From Paenibacillus taihuensis (GTDB taxonomy: Bacteria > Bacillota > Bacilli > Paenibacillales > Paenibacillaceae): DNA of 64,000 bases. The DNA is taken from assembly GCF_003386535.1 (NCBI RefSeq), contig NZ_QTTN01000005.1:1-64000 (forward strand). The letters run 5' to 3'. Under the pieces are notes generated by a model, which saw nothing but the letters and a program-made list of their open reading frames with translations, searched no databases and was not told the origin of the DNA. Shown in pieces: positions 17,900 through 26,476 of this stretch. The first letter of the stretch is position 1, and each line of letters starts with the position of its first letter. The translations under genes were made by a program, and so were the position numbers.

Positions 17900-19468
17900 A
17901 TGCCGCATACAGCGTTAGCCAATTGGTTCAGAGAGAGATATAAAGAAACGATGGGAGATGAAGATTGGCATTGGCGGGCTCCGCATCCGCTCGCTTCACG
18001 GCCTTCGAAGCGGCCCGCGCCTGTATCGCAAGCGGGACATGATCCTGCACCCAGCCGCGCTGCGTCCGCATCCCCGCGAATTGCGATCGTCGGAGCAGGC
18101 CTTGCCGGGCTTACGTGCGCCTACCGGCTTCAGCAAGCGGGCTATTCCGCGACGATATTCGAAGCGGATCATCGGCGCTTTAGCGGGCGCTGCGATTCGA
18201 AGCGGGGGGTTTTTGACGAAGGGCAAGTGATCGAACGGGGCGGCATGCTGATCGATACGGGGCATATGGCGCTGCGCGGGCTTATTGATGAACTGGGTCT
18301 GACGACGACGGATCTGATCGCGTCTCAGGCGGCGGGGACGGAGCCCCTTTACTATTTTGATGGACAGCCTTATACCCTTGAGGAGGCAGCCGCGGATTTC
18401 AGACAGGTCATTCCGAAGCTGAACGCGGATGTGCGGCAGGCGGGATTCCCGGCAACCTACAATCAGTATACGGCAAGAGCGCTTGAGCTGGACCAGATGT
18501 CGGTTATCGACTGGATTGAAGAGAGCGTCCCTGGGGGCACAAAGTCAAAGCTCGGGAGGCTGATCGATATCGCCTGCAATATCGAGTATGGGGCAGAGTC
18601 TGAGGAGCAGAGCGCGCTGAATTTTATCTATCTGCACGAACAGGTGGGGGAGGACGATACGTTCTCGGTCTTCGGCATATCGGATGAGCGGTTTCAGGTC
18701 AAGGGCGGCAACGACCAGATCGTGCACCGGCTCGTGGACAGGCTCGCGCCCGGCAATATTCGCAGAGGCACTCGGCTGATTGCGATTGAGGAGCGGCTGG
18801 ACGGGACGTATCAGCTCACACTTCAGGACCGGGCGGGAATCTATAAAATCGAAGTAGAAGTGGTCGTGTTGACGCTGCCTTTCTCCATTCTGCGCAGCTC
18901 GGTCGATTACAGCAAGGCTGGCTTTCGTCCGTTGAAAATCGCGGCGATTGAAGAGCTCGGCATGGGGGCAAACAGCAAGCTCCATCTGCAGTTCAAGGAG
19001 CGCTACTGGACGAAGCTTGGCTACAACGGGGATACGATCGCGGACACGGGGTATCAAAATACGTTCGACGTCACTCGCGGTCAGGCCGGCGAGTCGGGCA
19101 TTCTCGTTCAGTACACGGGCGGCCATGTCGCGGAGGGCATGCATCTGGGATCGCCAATCGAGAGGGCGCATCAATTCCTGCAGCAGCTCGAGCCGTTGCT
19201 TCCAGGCATCTCCGCGCAGTGGAACGGCAAGGCGGCACGCGATCATTGGGTGCATAATCCGTTCTCGCTCGGCTCCTACTCCTATCGCAAAATCGGTCAG
19301 TTTACGAAGTTCGCAGGCATCGAAGGCGAGTCGGAGGGCCAGCGGGGGAATTGTTATTTTGCCGGGGAGCATACCTCGGTCGTCTATCAAGGATATATGA
19401 ACGGGGCGGTCGAGAGCGGCGAACAGGCTGCCGATCGCATTAAAAAAGGCGTCAGCCGGTCCATATAG
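17900..19468 (+). CDS. Flavin-containing amine oxidase / FAD-dependent oxidoreductase
   Basis: 522 residues. A basic, proline-rich N-terminal segment of about 55 residues precedes the FAD-binding Rossmann motif IAIVGAGLAGLTCAYRLQQAG and the EADHRRFSGR region. The C-terminal FAD-contact motif is CYFAGEHTSVVYQGYMNGAVESG, the monoamine oxidase/L-amino acid oxidase pattern. It oxidises a primary or secondary amine or amino acid to an imine with H2O2. ATG 17900 is used because AAGGGGG lies upstream; a TTG at 17849 would be the alternative. No transporter or regulator is adjacent, so the substrate is unknown. Confidence 0.85.
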   Translation: MPHTALANWFRERYKETMGDEDWHWRAPHPLASRPSKRPAPVSQAGHDPAPSRAASASPRIAIVGAGLAGLTCAYRLQQAGYSATIFEADHRRFSGRCDSKRGVFDEGQVIERGGMLIDTGHMALRGLIDELGLTTTDLIASQAAGTEPLYYFDGQPYTLEEAAADFRQVIPKLNADVRQAGFPATYNQYTARALELDQMSVIDWIEESVPGGTKSKLGRLIDIACNIEYGAESEEQSALNFIYLHEQVGEDDTFSVFGISDERFQVKGGNDQIVHRLVDRLAPGNIRRGTRLIAIEERLDGTYQLTLQDRAGIYKIEVEVVVLTLPFSILRSSVDYSKAGFRPLKIAAIEELGMGANSKLHLQFKERYWTKLGYNGDTIADTGYQNTFDVTRGQAGESGILVQYTGGHVAEGMHLGSPIERAHQFLQQLEPLLPGISAQWNGKAARDHWVHNPFSLGSYSYRKIGQFTKFAGIEGESEGQRGNCYFAGEHTSVVYQGYMNGAVESGEQAADRIKKGVSRSI

Positions 19469-19490
19469 GTCCTAAGCTGACGCCTTTCGT
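19445..19490. terminator. Bidirectional hairpin overlapping the oxidase 3' end
   Basis: AAAGGCGTCAGC (19445-19456) and GCTGACGCCTTT (19476-19487) form a perfect twelve-base stem that includes the last codons. It probably also terminates the minus-strand DUF4023-like gene. Confidence 0.75.
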
Positions 19491-19613
19491 CTATTTATTC
19501 GTGCTATGCTGCTTGTTGGCGAGCTGCTTGGCCGGATTCTTGCCTTTCTTATTATGCTCGGCCTTATTCTGCGTGTCATTCAGCTTGTTTACAAAATCAC
19601 TCGTTTGATCCAC
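19491..19613 (-). CDS. 40-residue DUF4023-like small protein
   Basis: GTG 19613 to TAG 19491, 40 residues beginning MDQTSDFVNKLNDTQ and ending QLANKQHSTNK. A perfect GAAGGAGG lies 7 bases before the start. The very polar, Lys/Asn/Gln-rich sequence with NPAKQLANKQH resembles, from memory, the short DUF4023 proteins of Bacillus and Paenibacillus, whose function is unknown. Composition is reminiscent of small acid-soluble spore proteins. It is too short for ordinary ORF thresholds, but the start signal and the terminator support it. Confidence 0.68.
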   Translation of the reverse strand: MDQTSDFVNKLNDTQNKAEHNKKGKNPAKQLANKQHSTNK

Positions 19614-19777
19614 AGGTGTCCCTCCTTCTAGGCTCAGGTGCGCATATAGTCTGCCCATCTGCCGGCAGTAAACATGCAGGTTCGGCAGTCTATCCGGCTG
19701 CGGTTACGGTATAATACAAGTAGCTGTTGAAGTCCGCCGAACCAGCGGCTTCTTCTGCATGATTATCTCCCTCATAG

Positions 19778-19960
19778 TGGATATTTCCAATATAGAACGG
19801 CTCTTTGAGCAATATTTGCAAGCTATAATGGAAAAATCCACCCACTCCCGTCCGGTATAAGCGGAAATCGCGCTTTTAGCCGATAATGAATGGATAAATT
19901 CAATATAGCCGGGCAAAATCGCCGAAATCGGCTCAAATGATTGGAAAAATCCAATATAGC
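19778..19960. repeat. Intergenic repeat array, family C, locus 1
   Basis: Four units built on TGGATAAATCCAATATAG: 19778-19795 (forward), 19823-19841 (inverted), 19891-19909 and 19942-19960 (forward). Each unit contains the short palindrome TGGAT-N-ATCCA and a flanking ATATAG. The same family recurs at 38764-38951. The last unit overlaps the frame that precedes the TSUP gene. Confidence 0.85.
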
Positions 19961-20009
19961 AACTCAAACTCAAACTCAAACTCAAACTCAAACTCAAACT
20001 CTAACTCAA
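19961..20009. repeat. Hexanucleotide microsatellite (AACTCA)n
   Basis: About eight near-perfect copies of AACTCA, with one copy varied to AACTCT. It lies directly after the last family C unit and 49 bases before the TSUP start codon. In frame it would read Thr-Gln repeats, but the real start is probably downstream. Confidence 0.9.
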
Positions 20010-20057
20010 ACGCTGCCTGCCATTATTCTACTTTTTGGAAAAGAGGGTCTATCACTC

Positions 20058-20891
20058 GTGAATCCAGACGCCTTCATGTGGGACTTGCCCACAATGCTTG
20101 TCCTGTTCGTGCTCGGCCTTGTCGCTTCCACCTTCGGCGCTATCGTCGGGCTTGGAGGCGGCGTTATTCTCGTGCCCGCGCTGCTGCTGCTCGGCCCGTC
20201 TATGCTCGGCATGGATGTCGATACGACGCTCGCGGTCGGCGTCTCCCTCGGCGTACTCGTGTTCACGTCGCTGTCGTCGACGCTGACGTTCATGCGCGAG
20301 GGCAAGACGGACCTCCGCAGCGCGCTCTTCTTCGCCATCTCTAGCGGGCCGATGTCGATGGCTGGAGCAAGTCTTACCTCGCTCTTCAACCCGGACATGT
20401 TCCGCCGGGCGTTCGGTATCTTCATGCTGGTCATGGTCGTTCTGATGCTACTGCGCAGCCGGATCAAGCCGTATCGGGGGCGCTGGCGCTACAACCGCTT
20501 GTACGTCGATGACAGCGGGACTGTCAAGCACTACGGCTATAACGCGCTTCCTGCGCTGCTTATCGGCGGCATAGTTGGGCTTGTCGCTGGGCTGCTTGGC
20601 ATTGGCGGCGGCGTGCTGCTTATTCCGGCCATGCTGCTGCTGTTCAGCTTTCCGCCGCATATTGCGACAGCGACCTCGATGGCTGTAATTTTCATCTCCG
20701 CCTTGCTCGGCAGCGCCGTCCACCTGTACCGCGGGGAGTGGGACTGGGTGCTCGTCCTATCGCTGGCGCCGGGTGCGCTCATTGGCGGTTGGCTAGGCGC
20801 AATCATCTCCCGCCGGATCGGCGGTGTGCTGCTCGTGCGGATTATGTGCGCGGCTTTGCTGTTATTTGCCTGCCGCATGATCATTACATAG
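20058..20891 (+). CDS. TSUP-family (TauE/SafE-like) anion/sulfur-compound exporter
   Basis: 277 residues, seven to eight membrane segments, with the duplicated TSUP signatures VASTFGAIVGLGGGVILVPALLLLG and VAGLLGIGGGVLLIPAMLLLF. Family members move sulfite, sulfoacetate or similar anions. I place the start at GTG 20058, downstream of AAGAGGG. Reading from 19941 would add a Thr-Gln-repeat tail encoded by the microsatellite and a repeat unit, and the family usually begins near this GTG. An AraC regulator starts 17 bases downstream. Confidence 0.8.
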   Translation: MNPDAFMWDLPTMLVLFVLGLVASTFGAIVGLGGGVILVPALLLLGPSMLGMDVDTTLAVGVSLGVLVFTSLSSTLTFMREGKTDLRSALFFAISSGPMSMAGASLTSLFNPDMFRRAFGIFMLVMVVLMLLRSRIKPYRGRWRYNRLYVDDSGTVKHYGYNALPALLIGGIVGLVAGLLGIGGGVLLIPAMLLLFSFPPHIATATSMAVIFISALLGSAVHLYRGEWDWVLVLSLAPGALIGGWLGAIISRRIGGVLLVRIMCAALLLFACRMIIT

Positions 20892-20908
20892 GGGAGGGCT
20901 CTTATTTC

Positions 20909-21880
20909 ATGGCTTCGATAATCGGTGTAAGTTTGCTGCAGCTCGCGCCTTATGTGCGTTATGTGCACTACAATGAGGGCGACGAGCACTACCGTGTACC
21001 TCGGCGAGTGATCTATGACTATGAATTCATCTATATTACGCGAGGCAGCGCGCTCTTCACGCTTGGCGAGGAGGAGCTTCTGCTAAAAGCAGGCGACCTG
21101 CACGTTATTCCTCCGTTCACCGTGAATGCGTGCCGAGTTACGCAAGGCGGCTCGTTCTCGTATTACGCCTGCCACTTTGATCCGCTCTATATGGGAGAGG
21201 AGCAGGATTTCTCTGATGATATCTACGTCAGCGTCGATTATGCCAATCTGCCCGAAGTGCCGGTGCAGGAAGAGCTGCTGGAGCGTCCTGTTCTGCGGTT
21301 CACGGACTTCGAGCTGCCGCCGTATGTGCACTTCGGCGCAGCGCGTGAAGTGACCGAGCGGTTCGCGGACCTGCTTGCTTTGTTCAGCACGCGGCCATTC
21401 GGCTACCAGGCGCGGATGCGCGCTTGCCTGCTCGATATTGTCGGCCTGCTGCTCGAGGAGACGCATACGGCGGAGGGGATCAAGCAGGACAGCCCGCATA
21501 AAGCGATGATCGCCGAGATGATCGGGCTGATGCAGCGCGGCGATGCAGACCAGGCCGAGCCCGATATCGACGGCGTTGCCCGCAGCTATGGCATGACGCC
21601 GAAGTATGCGCGGACGCTGTTCAAGCAAGCGACCGGGCTGTCCTTGACCCGCTATCTAGCGACGCTTCGGATGGAGCGGGCGAAGGAGTTGCTGCGCAGG
21701 GGCGGTCTGTCTATCGCCGAGATCGCCGCGCAATGCGGCTATGACGATCTCCATTACTTCAGCCGCCTGTTCAAGAAGCTGGAAGGGATGCCGCCGCGAG
21801 CCTATGGAGATTCGCTGCGCGGATCATCGTCCTTACTATTTTCATCGTCTCCATCGTCTTCGTCCTCTTCGTCGTCGTAG
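20909..21880 (+). CDS. AraC-family transcriptional regulator
   Basis: 323 residues from ATG 20909, 10 bases after AGGGGAGGG. An N-terminal cupin-like sensing domain (EFIYITRGSALFTLGEEELLLKAGDLHVIPP) is followed by two helix-turn-helix motifs (about residues 210-300) ending CGYDDLHYFSRLFKKLEGMPPRAY. The C-terminus is an odd low-complexity serine tail of about 20 residues encoded by repeated TCGTC/TCATC triplets. It sits between the TSUP gene and a GH99-like gene on the same strand and probably regulates the latter. Confidence 0.86.
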   Translation: MASIIGVSLLQLAPYVRYVHYNEGDEHYRVPRRVIYDYEFIYITRGSALFTLGEEELLLKAGDLHVIPPFTVNACRVTQGGSFSYYACHFDPLYMGEEQDFSDDIYVSVDYANLPEVPVQEELLERPVLRFTDFELPPYVHFGAAREVTERFADLLALFSTRPFGYQARMRACLLDIVGLLLEETHTAEGIKQDSPHKAMIAEMIGLMQRGDADQAEPDIDGVARSYGMTPKYARTLFKQATGLSLTRYLATLRMERAKELLRRGGLSIAEIAAQCGYDDLHYFSRLFKKLEGMPPRAYGDSLRGSSSLLFSSSPSSSSSSSS

Positions 21881-22016
21881 TTGGGTTCTTGTCGCCGTTT
21901 GTGCAAAAAGAAGCGCTTACGCTCCAAATACATCACCAACCCGGTTGATGTAGGATGAACCTAATAGAATCTTGAATTTTGAATCTGGATTCAATTCTCC
22001 GGGAGGGTATCAGCCG

Positions 22017-23144
22017 ATGAGCAAACGGTATGAAGCAGCGGTTTACTATTTTCCGAACTATCATGTGGACCCGCGGAACGAAGCTTGGCACGGCAAAGGC
22101 TGGACGGAATGGGAGCTGACGAAGCGGGCAACGCCGCGGTTCGAAGGGCATGAGCAGCCGAAGGTGCCGCTGTGGGGTTACGAGGACGAGGCAGACCCAG
22201 CCGTGCTGGCACGAAAAATCGACGCCGCGGCTGATCACGGCATTGACGCGTTTATTTTCGACTGGTACTGGTACGAGGATGGTCCGTACTTGGACCGCGC
22301 GCTGGAGAAGGGATTCCTTGAGGCGCCGAACAGCGACCGCTTGAAGTTCGCGCTCATGTGGGCGAACCACGATTGGATCGATATTCACCCGGCTCAGCGG
22401 AGCAAGCCGCTCAATGTGCTCGCGGAAGGGACGGTCAGCCGGACGGCGTTCACGCAGGCAACGGATCATATGATTCAGACGTACTTCAACCGCTCGAACT
22501 ACTGGCGCGTCGACGGCAAGCTCTACTTCTCGGTGTATGAGCTGATGAGTCTCGTGAAAGGTCTTGGCGGCATCGATGCGACGAAGGAAGCGCTGGACGA
22601 CTTCCGAGATCGCGTGCGCGCGGCGGGACTTGGCGAGCTCCATCTGAACGGGGTCGTATGGGGCGTGCAGATTCTTCCGGGCGAGGAGCGCATCTCGAAT
22701 CCGGCAGAGATGATTACGGCGCTTGGCATCGACAGCGTATCCTCGTATGTTTGGATTCACCATCAGGAGCTGCCGGTGTTTCCAGAGACGCCTTACGCAG
22801 AGATTGCGGAGAAGTCCGCCGAAGATTGGGAGAAATTCAGCGGCGCCTACGGCGTGCCGTACCTCCCGAACGTGACGATGGGCTGGGACTCATCGCCGCG
22901 CACGGTACAATCCGATGTCTATGAGAATCTCGGCTACCCGCATATGGGCATGCTGTCCGGCAACACGCCGGAGCTGTTCCGGCAGTCGCTTGAGCGGATG
23001 AGAGCTTTCCTGGACCGGGACATCAACGGGTTCAAGGCGTTCACGATCAATGCCTGGAATGAATGGACCGAAGGCAGCTATTTGGAGCCGGATACGAAGA
23101 ACGGCATGGCCTACCTGGAAGCGGTCAAGCAGGTGTTTGGCTGA
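22017..23144 (+). CDS. GH99-like / WbsX-type glycan-active protein
   Basis: 375 residues. The opening YEAAVYYFPNYHVDPRNEAWHGKGWTEWE, then FDWYWYEDGPYLDRALEKGF and the C-terminal NAWNEWTEGSYLEPD, are the hallmark of the WbsX/GH99-like family, a TIM barrel related to endo-alpha-mannosidases and found in O-antigen loci. There is no signal peptide, so it is cytoplasmic. ATG 22017 follows GGGAGGG by nine bases. It stands alone after an AraC regulator, without the usual polysaccharide genes. Whether it is a hydrolase or a transferase cannot be told from sequence. Confidence 0.82.
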   Translation: MSKRYEAAVYYFPNYHVDPRNEAWHGKGWTEWELTKRATPRFEGHEQPKVPLWGYEDEADPAVLARKIDAAADHGIDAFIFDWYWYEDGPYLDRALEKGFLEAPNSDRLKFALMWANHDWIDIHPAQRSKPLNVLAEGTVSRTAFTQATDHMIQTYFNRSNYWRVDGKLYFSVYELMSLVKGLGGIDATKEALDDFRDRVRAAGLGELHLNGVVWGVQILPGEERISNPAEMITALGIDSVSSYVWIHHQELPVFPETPYAEIAEKSAEDWEKFSGAYGVPYLPNVTMGWDSSPRTVQSDVYENLGYPHMGMLSGNTPELFRQSLERMRAFLDRDINGFKAFTINAWNEWTEGSYLEPDTKNGMAYLEAVKQVFG

Positions 23145-23148
23145 TTGT

Positions 23149-23188
23149 AAAAAGGAGCGGGCACACTTGGTGTGCCCGCTCCTTTTGT
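23149..23188 (+). terminator. Strong intrinsic terminator
   Basis: Arms GGAGCGGGCACAC and GTGTGCCCGCTCC around a three-base loop, flanked by A- and T-runs, five bases after the GH99-like stop codon. Confidence 0.93.
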
Positions 23189-23235
23189 TATCGTAAGTGA
23201 TTCCCGCCCCGGCCGTTTACCACTTCGGACTTTGG

Positions 23236-23421
23236 ATAAGTGCAAATAGGCACTTATTAAAGGTGGAATCACGGTAATGCGCCGGTATAAGTGCAATAAT
23301 GCACTTATTTTCGGCAGAATAAGCGATTCCGCCGTGGTAGGCCAGAAATTAGTGTATATTTGCACCTATTCCGGGAGAAAGGAGACTAGGCAAGTGGAAT
23401 AAGTGTATTTTTGCACTTATA
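23236..23421. repeat. Intergenic repeat array, family D, locus 1
   Basis: Four palindromic units of the type ATAAGTGC-N-GCACTTAT at 23236-23258, 23287-23309, 23349-23370 and 23398-23421, with cores rich in A and T. The family recurs at 51311-51495. It lies in the intergenic space between convergent genes, after a terminator. Confidence 0.86.
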
Positions 23422-23442
23422 CGCGAGTATTCTTAGGAGCCT

Positions 23443-26298
23443 TCACTCAATCCAGCTCGCCTCAAGCAGCACCGCCTGCAGCTCCTGCTCCCCGTCGAGC
23501 AGCAGCGCGCTCGCTGCCTCGTGATCGTCAGCCTGCAGCGCAGCTTGCAGCTTCGCCATCAAATCGGCTAACCGGTCGGCGCCGATGTTGGAGGCGACGC
23601 CCTTCAGCGTGTGGACATGCAGCACCGCGTTCTTCACGTCGCCGGCTGCGATAGCTTCGCGCGCCTCTCGCAGGCCGATCGCGTGTTTGTTCGCGAACAG
23701 CCCGATGATCTGGCGGTACAACGCTGTGTTCCCGCTTAGCCGCCCAATCGCGGCGGCTTGGTCGAGATGCGGCGCAGCTTTGGCGGCCGCAGCTTCCGCC
23801 GCCCCGGCGGCCGTTTCTTGCTCCCGCGTCCGCTGCATATGGCGCTGAAGCATGCTGTACAGGTCGATCGGATCGAACGGCTTCGTCAAGTACCCGTTCA
23901 TGCCGACCGACAGCACCTCGTTCTCCACGCCTTTCATTGCGTCGGCGGTCATGGCAATAATCGGGACTTCCGCGCGGCCTGCCACCGACTGGCGAATCGC
24001 CTTGGTCGCTTCGTAGCCATCCATCACCGGCATTTGCAGATCCATCAGAATCGCGTCATACCTTCGCTCTGCCGCATATTGCACGGCAATTTCGCCGTTA
24101 TTCGCGACGTCGACGCCAATGCCGACTTCGCGGAGCAGCTCTCTGGCAACGAGCTGATTAATCTCGTTATCCTCAACGAGCAGCACGACGGCATCCTGGA
24201 GCGATGCGAATTGAATCGAGTAATCCGTCGTCGACCGCTTCGACGCAAAATGCGGCTGAAACAGCGTAATGATCTCGTTATAGAGCTGGGATTGGCTAAT
24301 CGGGTGAAGCAGTGTTTTGGCTATGGCAGCCGACTGTGAAGCCATTTGGAGCTCCGCCTCATGGTAGGCGCTAATTAAGATGATCGATTGGCTCGGCGAA
24401 GTGAACATAGCGTGGATTGTGTCCGCAAGACGGAGCACATCCGTACCGCTCAACCTCCAGTCCAGCAGGATCAAATCATATATGCCGCCGCGGGATATAT
24501 TTTGCAACGCATCCTCTGCACTTTGCGCAGTGCTGACGACGAACTGGAACTGCTCCAGCTGGCTGCACAGCACCCGCTGCATTTGGCTGTCGTCACAAAT
24601 AATAAGGACGCGCAGAAATGTCAGCTGCGGACTAATTTCCTGTGCGGCAACGGCGGGAATTGCAGCTACCGTGAACGGCGCCTTGAATGTGAAGCTGCTT
24701 CCGCTGCCAACCTTGCTCTCGACATCAATTTTCCCTCCCATGAGCTCCGCCAAATTTTTGCTGATGATAAGTCCGAGTCCGGTTCCTCCGAATTTCCGTG
24801 TTGTGGTCATATCGGCCTGTGTAAACTCTTTGAATAAGCTGCCAAGCTGTTCTTCGTTCATTCCAATGCCGGTGTCGCGAATGTTGAAGGACAGCACCGA
24901 CGTCTGATCCCGCTGCAAGATTCGATTGACGGAGATCGTAATTTGCCCCTGCGACGTGAACTTGATCGCATTATTGGCCAGATTGAGCACAATTTGGAGT
25001 ACCCGGAAAGGATCGCCGACGAGCATCTGCGGCACATCGGGATGTACGAAGAAGTGGAACCGCAGGCCTTTCTCATTGGCCTTAAAGCTCATCATGCTCG
25101 ATACATTGTACAGCACCTCGTACAGGTCGAACTCGACCTTTTCCAGCACGATTTTGCCAGCTTCAATCTTGGAGAAGTCCAGGATGTCATTTACGATGGT
25201 GAGCAAGCTCTTCGCCGCCGTTATGATCTTGTCGATGTAGCCCCGCTGCTGCTCGTCGAGCCGCGATTGCTGCAGGATATAATTCAGTCCCACGATGGCG
25301 TTGATCGGCGTCCGGATCTCATGGCTCATCTGCGCGAGAAACTGGCTTTTGGCGCGGCTGGCGGCATCGGCCTCCTTGCGTTTCTGCAGATCGGTAATAT
25401 CGATCGCGTTGCCGATGATGTCTGTGAGCTGTCCGTTCTGAATGACCGGCTGCAGGGTGATATGTACGGCAATTCCAGCCATCATCGTCTCGTAGGAGAC
25501 CGTCTCGTCGTTCGAGAATTTGGTGTGATTCTGGTCCAGAAAATCAATGAAGTCGTCTTTGAAAAGCTCGGTTTCGGCAAAAGACTTGTTATGCAGCATC
25601 GATGGCAGCAGTCCGATCTTCTTAAGCAGCTGCCCTTCCGCGAGATTGTAGTAGTACGTACCGTGCTTCGGCTGGAAGCGGAACGTAAGTCCGGGCTGCA
25701 TGCGCAGCATGCCGATCATGTCTTGTTCCACTTGCGTGATGCGATTGCGGTTGTGGTGGTTGTGGACTAAGTAGTAGAGAAAGCCCGCGATTAAGAAGGA
25801 GTAGCAAGCTTGGCTGACGATGTATGCCCAAACGGTTTCTAGGGTGATTTGGCCTGCAAGCCATAGCACGAAGTAGTAGTAATTGAGCAGAAACAGGGAG
25901 CCGACGATCCACTTGACCCCGTATGATTTGATGCGAGTGAACAGATAGCCGGTACCGAAAGCAGCGGAGAAACCAATCGCCATCTGCACCAGATTAAGCG
26001 AGCCTTCCTTCAAATAACGTCCAATATAGACGACGATGAGCTCCGCAATGGCCCCGATTGGACCGCCGAAATAGGAGGCCAGCATAAGGGCGATGCCACG
26101 CATGTTCAGCGGTGTATTATTGGTCGTCGTAATGCTGAAGAACAGCAACATAACGCCCAAAAGGCCGAACACGGCGCCCGCTGTCAGCTTATATTTCCAG
26201 GTTGGTTGCGGATCACGTTCATCGCGAATGAAGAAGGGGGAGGCAAAGAAGAGATAGACCGACAAAATAGCGAAATTGAGGATAAGGTCCCTAAGCAA
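23443..26298 (-). CDS. Hybrid sensor histidine kinase with LytS-like 5TM sensor, two receivers and HPt
   Basis: 951 residues. Residues 1-185 are a membrane domain of the 5TM-LYT type (NTPLNMRGIALMLASYFGGPIGA). About 190-310 is a PAS-like region. HisKA follows with phospho-His H326 (SHEIRTP), then HATPase with NLANNAIKF, DTGIGM and GGTGLGL. Receiver 1 keeps D613, receiver 2 keeps D753 (LMDLQMP), and the C-terminal HPt keeps H896 (HTLKG). It is therefore a complete phosphorelay except for a DNA-binding or effector output. Start TTG 26298 follows a GAAGGTGAT site. No cognate regulator is adjacent, so the partner is elsewhere. Confidence 0.9.
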   Translation of the reverse strand: MLRDLILNFAILSVYLFFASPFFIRDERDPQPTWKYKLTAGAVFGLLGVMLLFFSITTTNNTPLNMRGIALMLASYFGGPIGAIAELIVVYIGRYLKEGSLNLVQMAIGFSAAFGTGYLFTRIKSYGVKWIVGSLFLLNYYYFVLWLAGQITLETVWAYIVSQACYSFLIAGFLYYLVHNHHNRNRITQVEQDMIGMLRMQPGLTFRFQPKHGTYYYNLAEGQLLKKIGLLPSMLHNKSFAETELFKDDFIDFLDQNHTKFSNDETVSYETMMAGIAVHITLQPVIQNGQLTDIIGNAIDITDLQKRKEADAASRAKSQFLAQMSHEIRTPINAIVGLNYILQQSRLDEQQRGYIDKIITAAKSLLTIVNDILDFSKIEAGKIVLEKVEFDLYEVLYNVSSMMSFKANEKGLRFHFFVHPDVPQMLVGDPFRVLQIVLNLANNAIKFTSQGQITISVNRILQRDQTSVLSFNIRDTGIGMNEEQLGSLFKEFTQADMTTTRKFGGTGLGLIISKNLAELMGGKIDVESKVGSGSSFTFKAPFTVAAIPAVAAQEISPQLTFLRVLIICDDSQMQRVLCSQLEQFQFVVSTAQSAEDALQNISRGGIYDLILLDWRLSGTDVLRLADTIHAMFTSPSQSIILISAYHEAELQMASQSAAIAKTLLHPISQSQLYNEIITLFQPHFASKRSTTDYSIQFASLQDAVVLLVEDNEINQLVARELLREVGIGVDVANNGEIAVQYAAERRYDAILMDLQMPVMDGYEATKAIRQSVAGRAEVPIIAMTADAMKGVENEVLSVGMNGYLTKPFDPIDLYSMLQRHMQRTREQETAAGAAEAAAAKAAPHLDQAAAIGRLSGNTALYRQIIGLFANKHAIGLREAREAIAAGDVKNAVLHVHTLKGVASNIGADRLADLMAKLQAALQADDHEAASALLLDGEQELQAVLLEASWIE

Positions 26299-26417
26299 GC
26301 GCGATCACCTTCCGATTCTGTTGTCCTATCTAATGTAACGCATAACGGGATTAGCTGTATAGGACTATGTTTACAATTGATGGCAGATTTGATCGCAAGG
26401 AAGGAGCTGTTATCGAT

Positions 26418-26441
26418 AAAAAAACCCTTCGCGGTGAAGGG
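26418..26441 (-). terminator. Intrinsic terminator of the Bcr/CflA gene
   Basis: On the minus strand CCCTTC-ACCGC-GAAGGG is followed by a run of seven T. It is about 36 bases past the stop codon. Confidence 0.85.
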
Positions 26442-26476
26442 ATTTTGGTTCGAGCGTGTATAGGTTAGGAATTAGA

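Noticed and set aside
19941-20057. N-terminal extension of the TSUP protein
   Set aside because: It would translate a dispersed repeat unit and a microsatellite; the family begins at the GTG at 20058.
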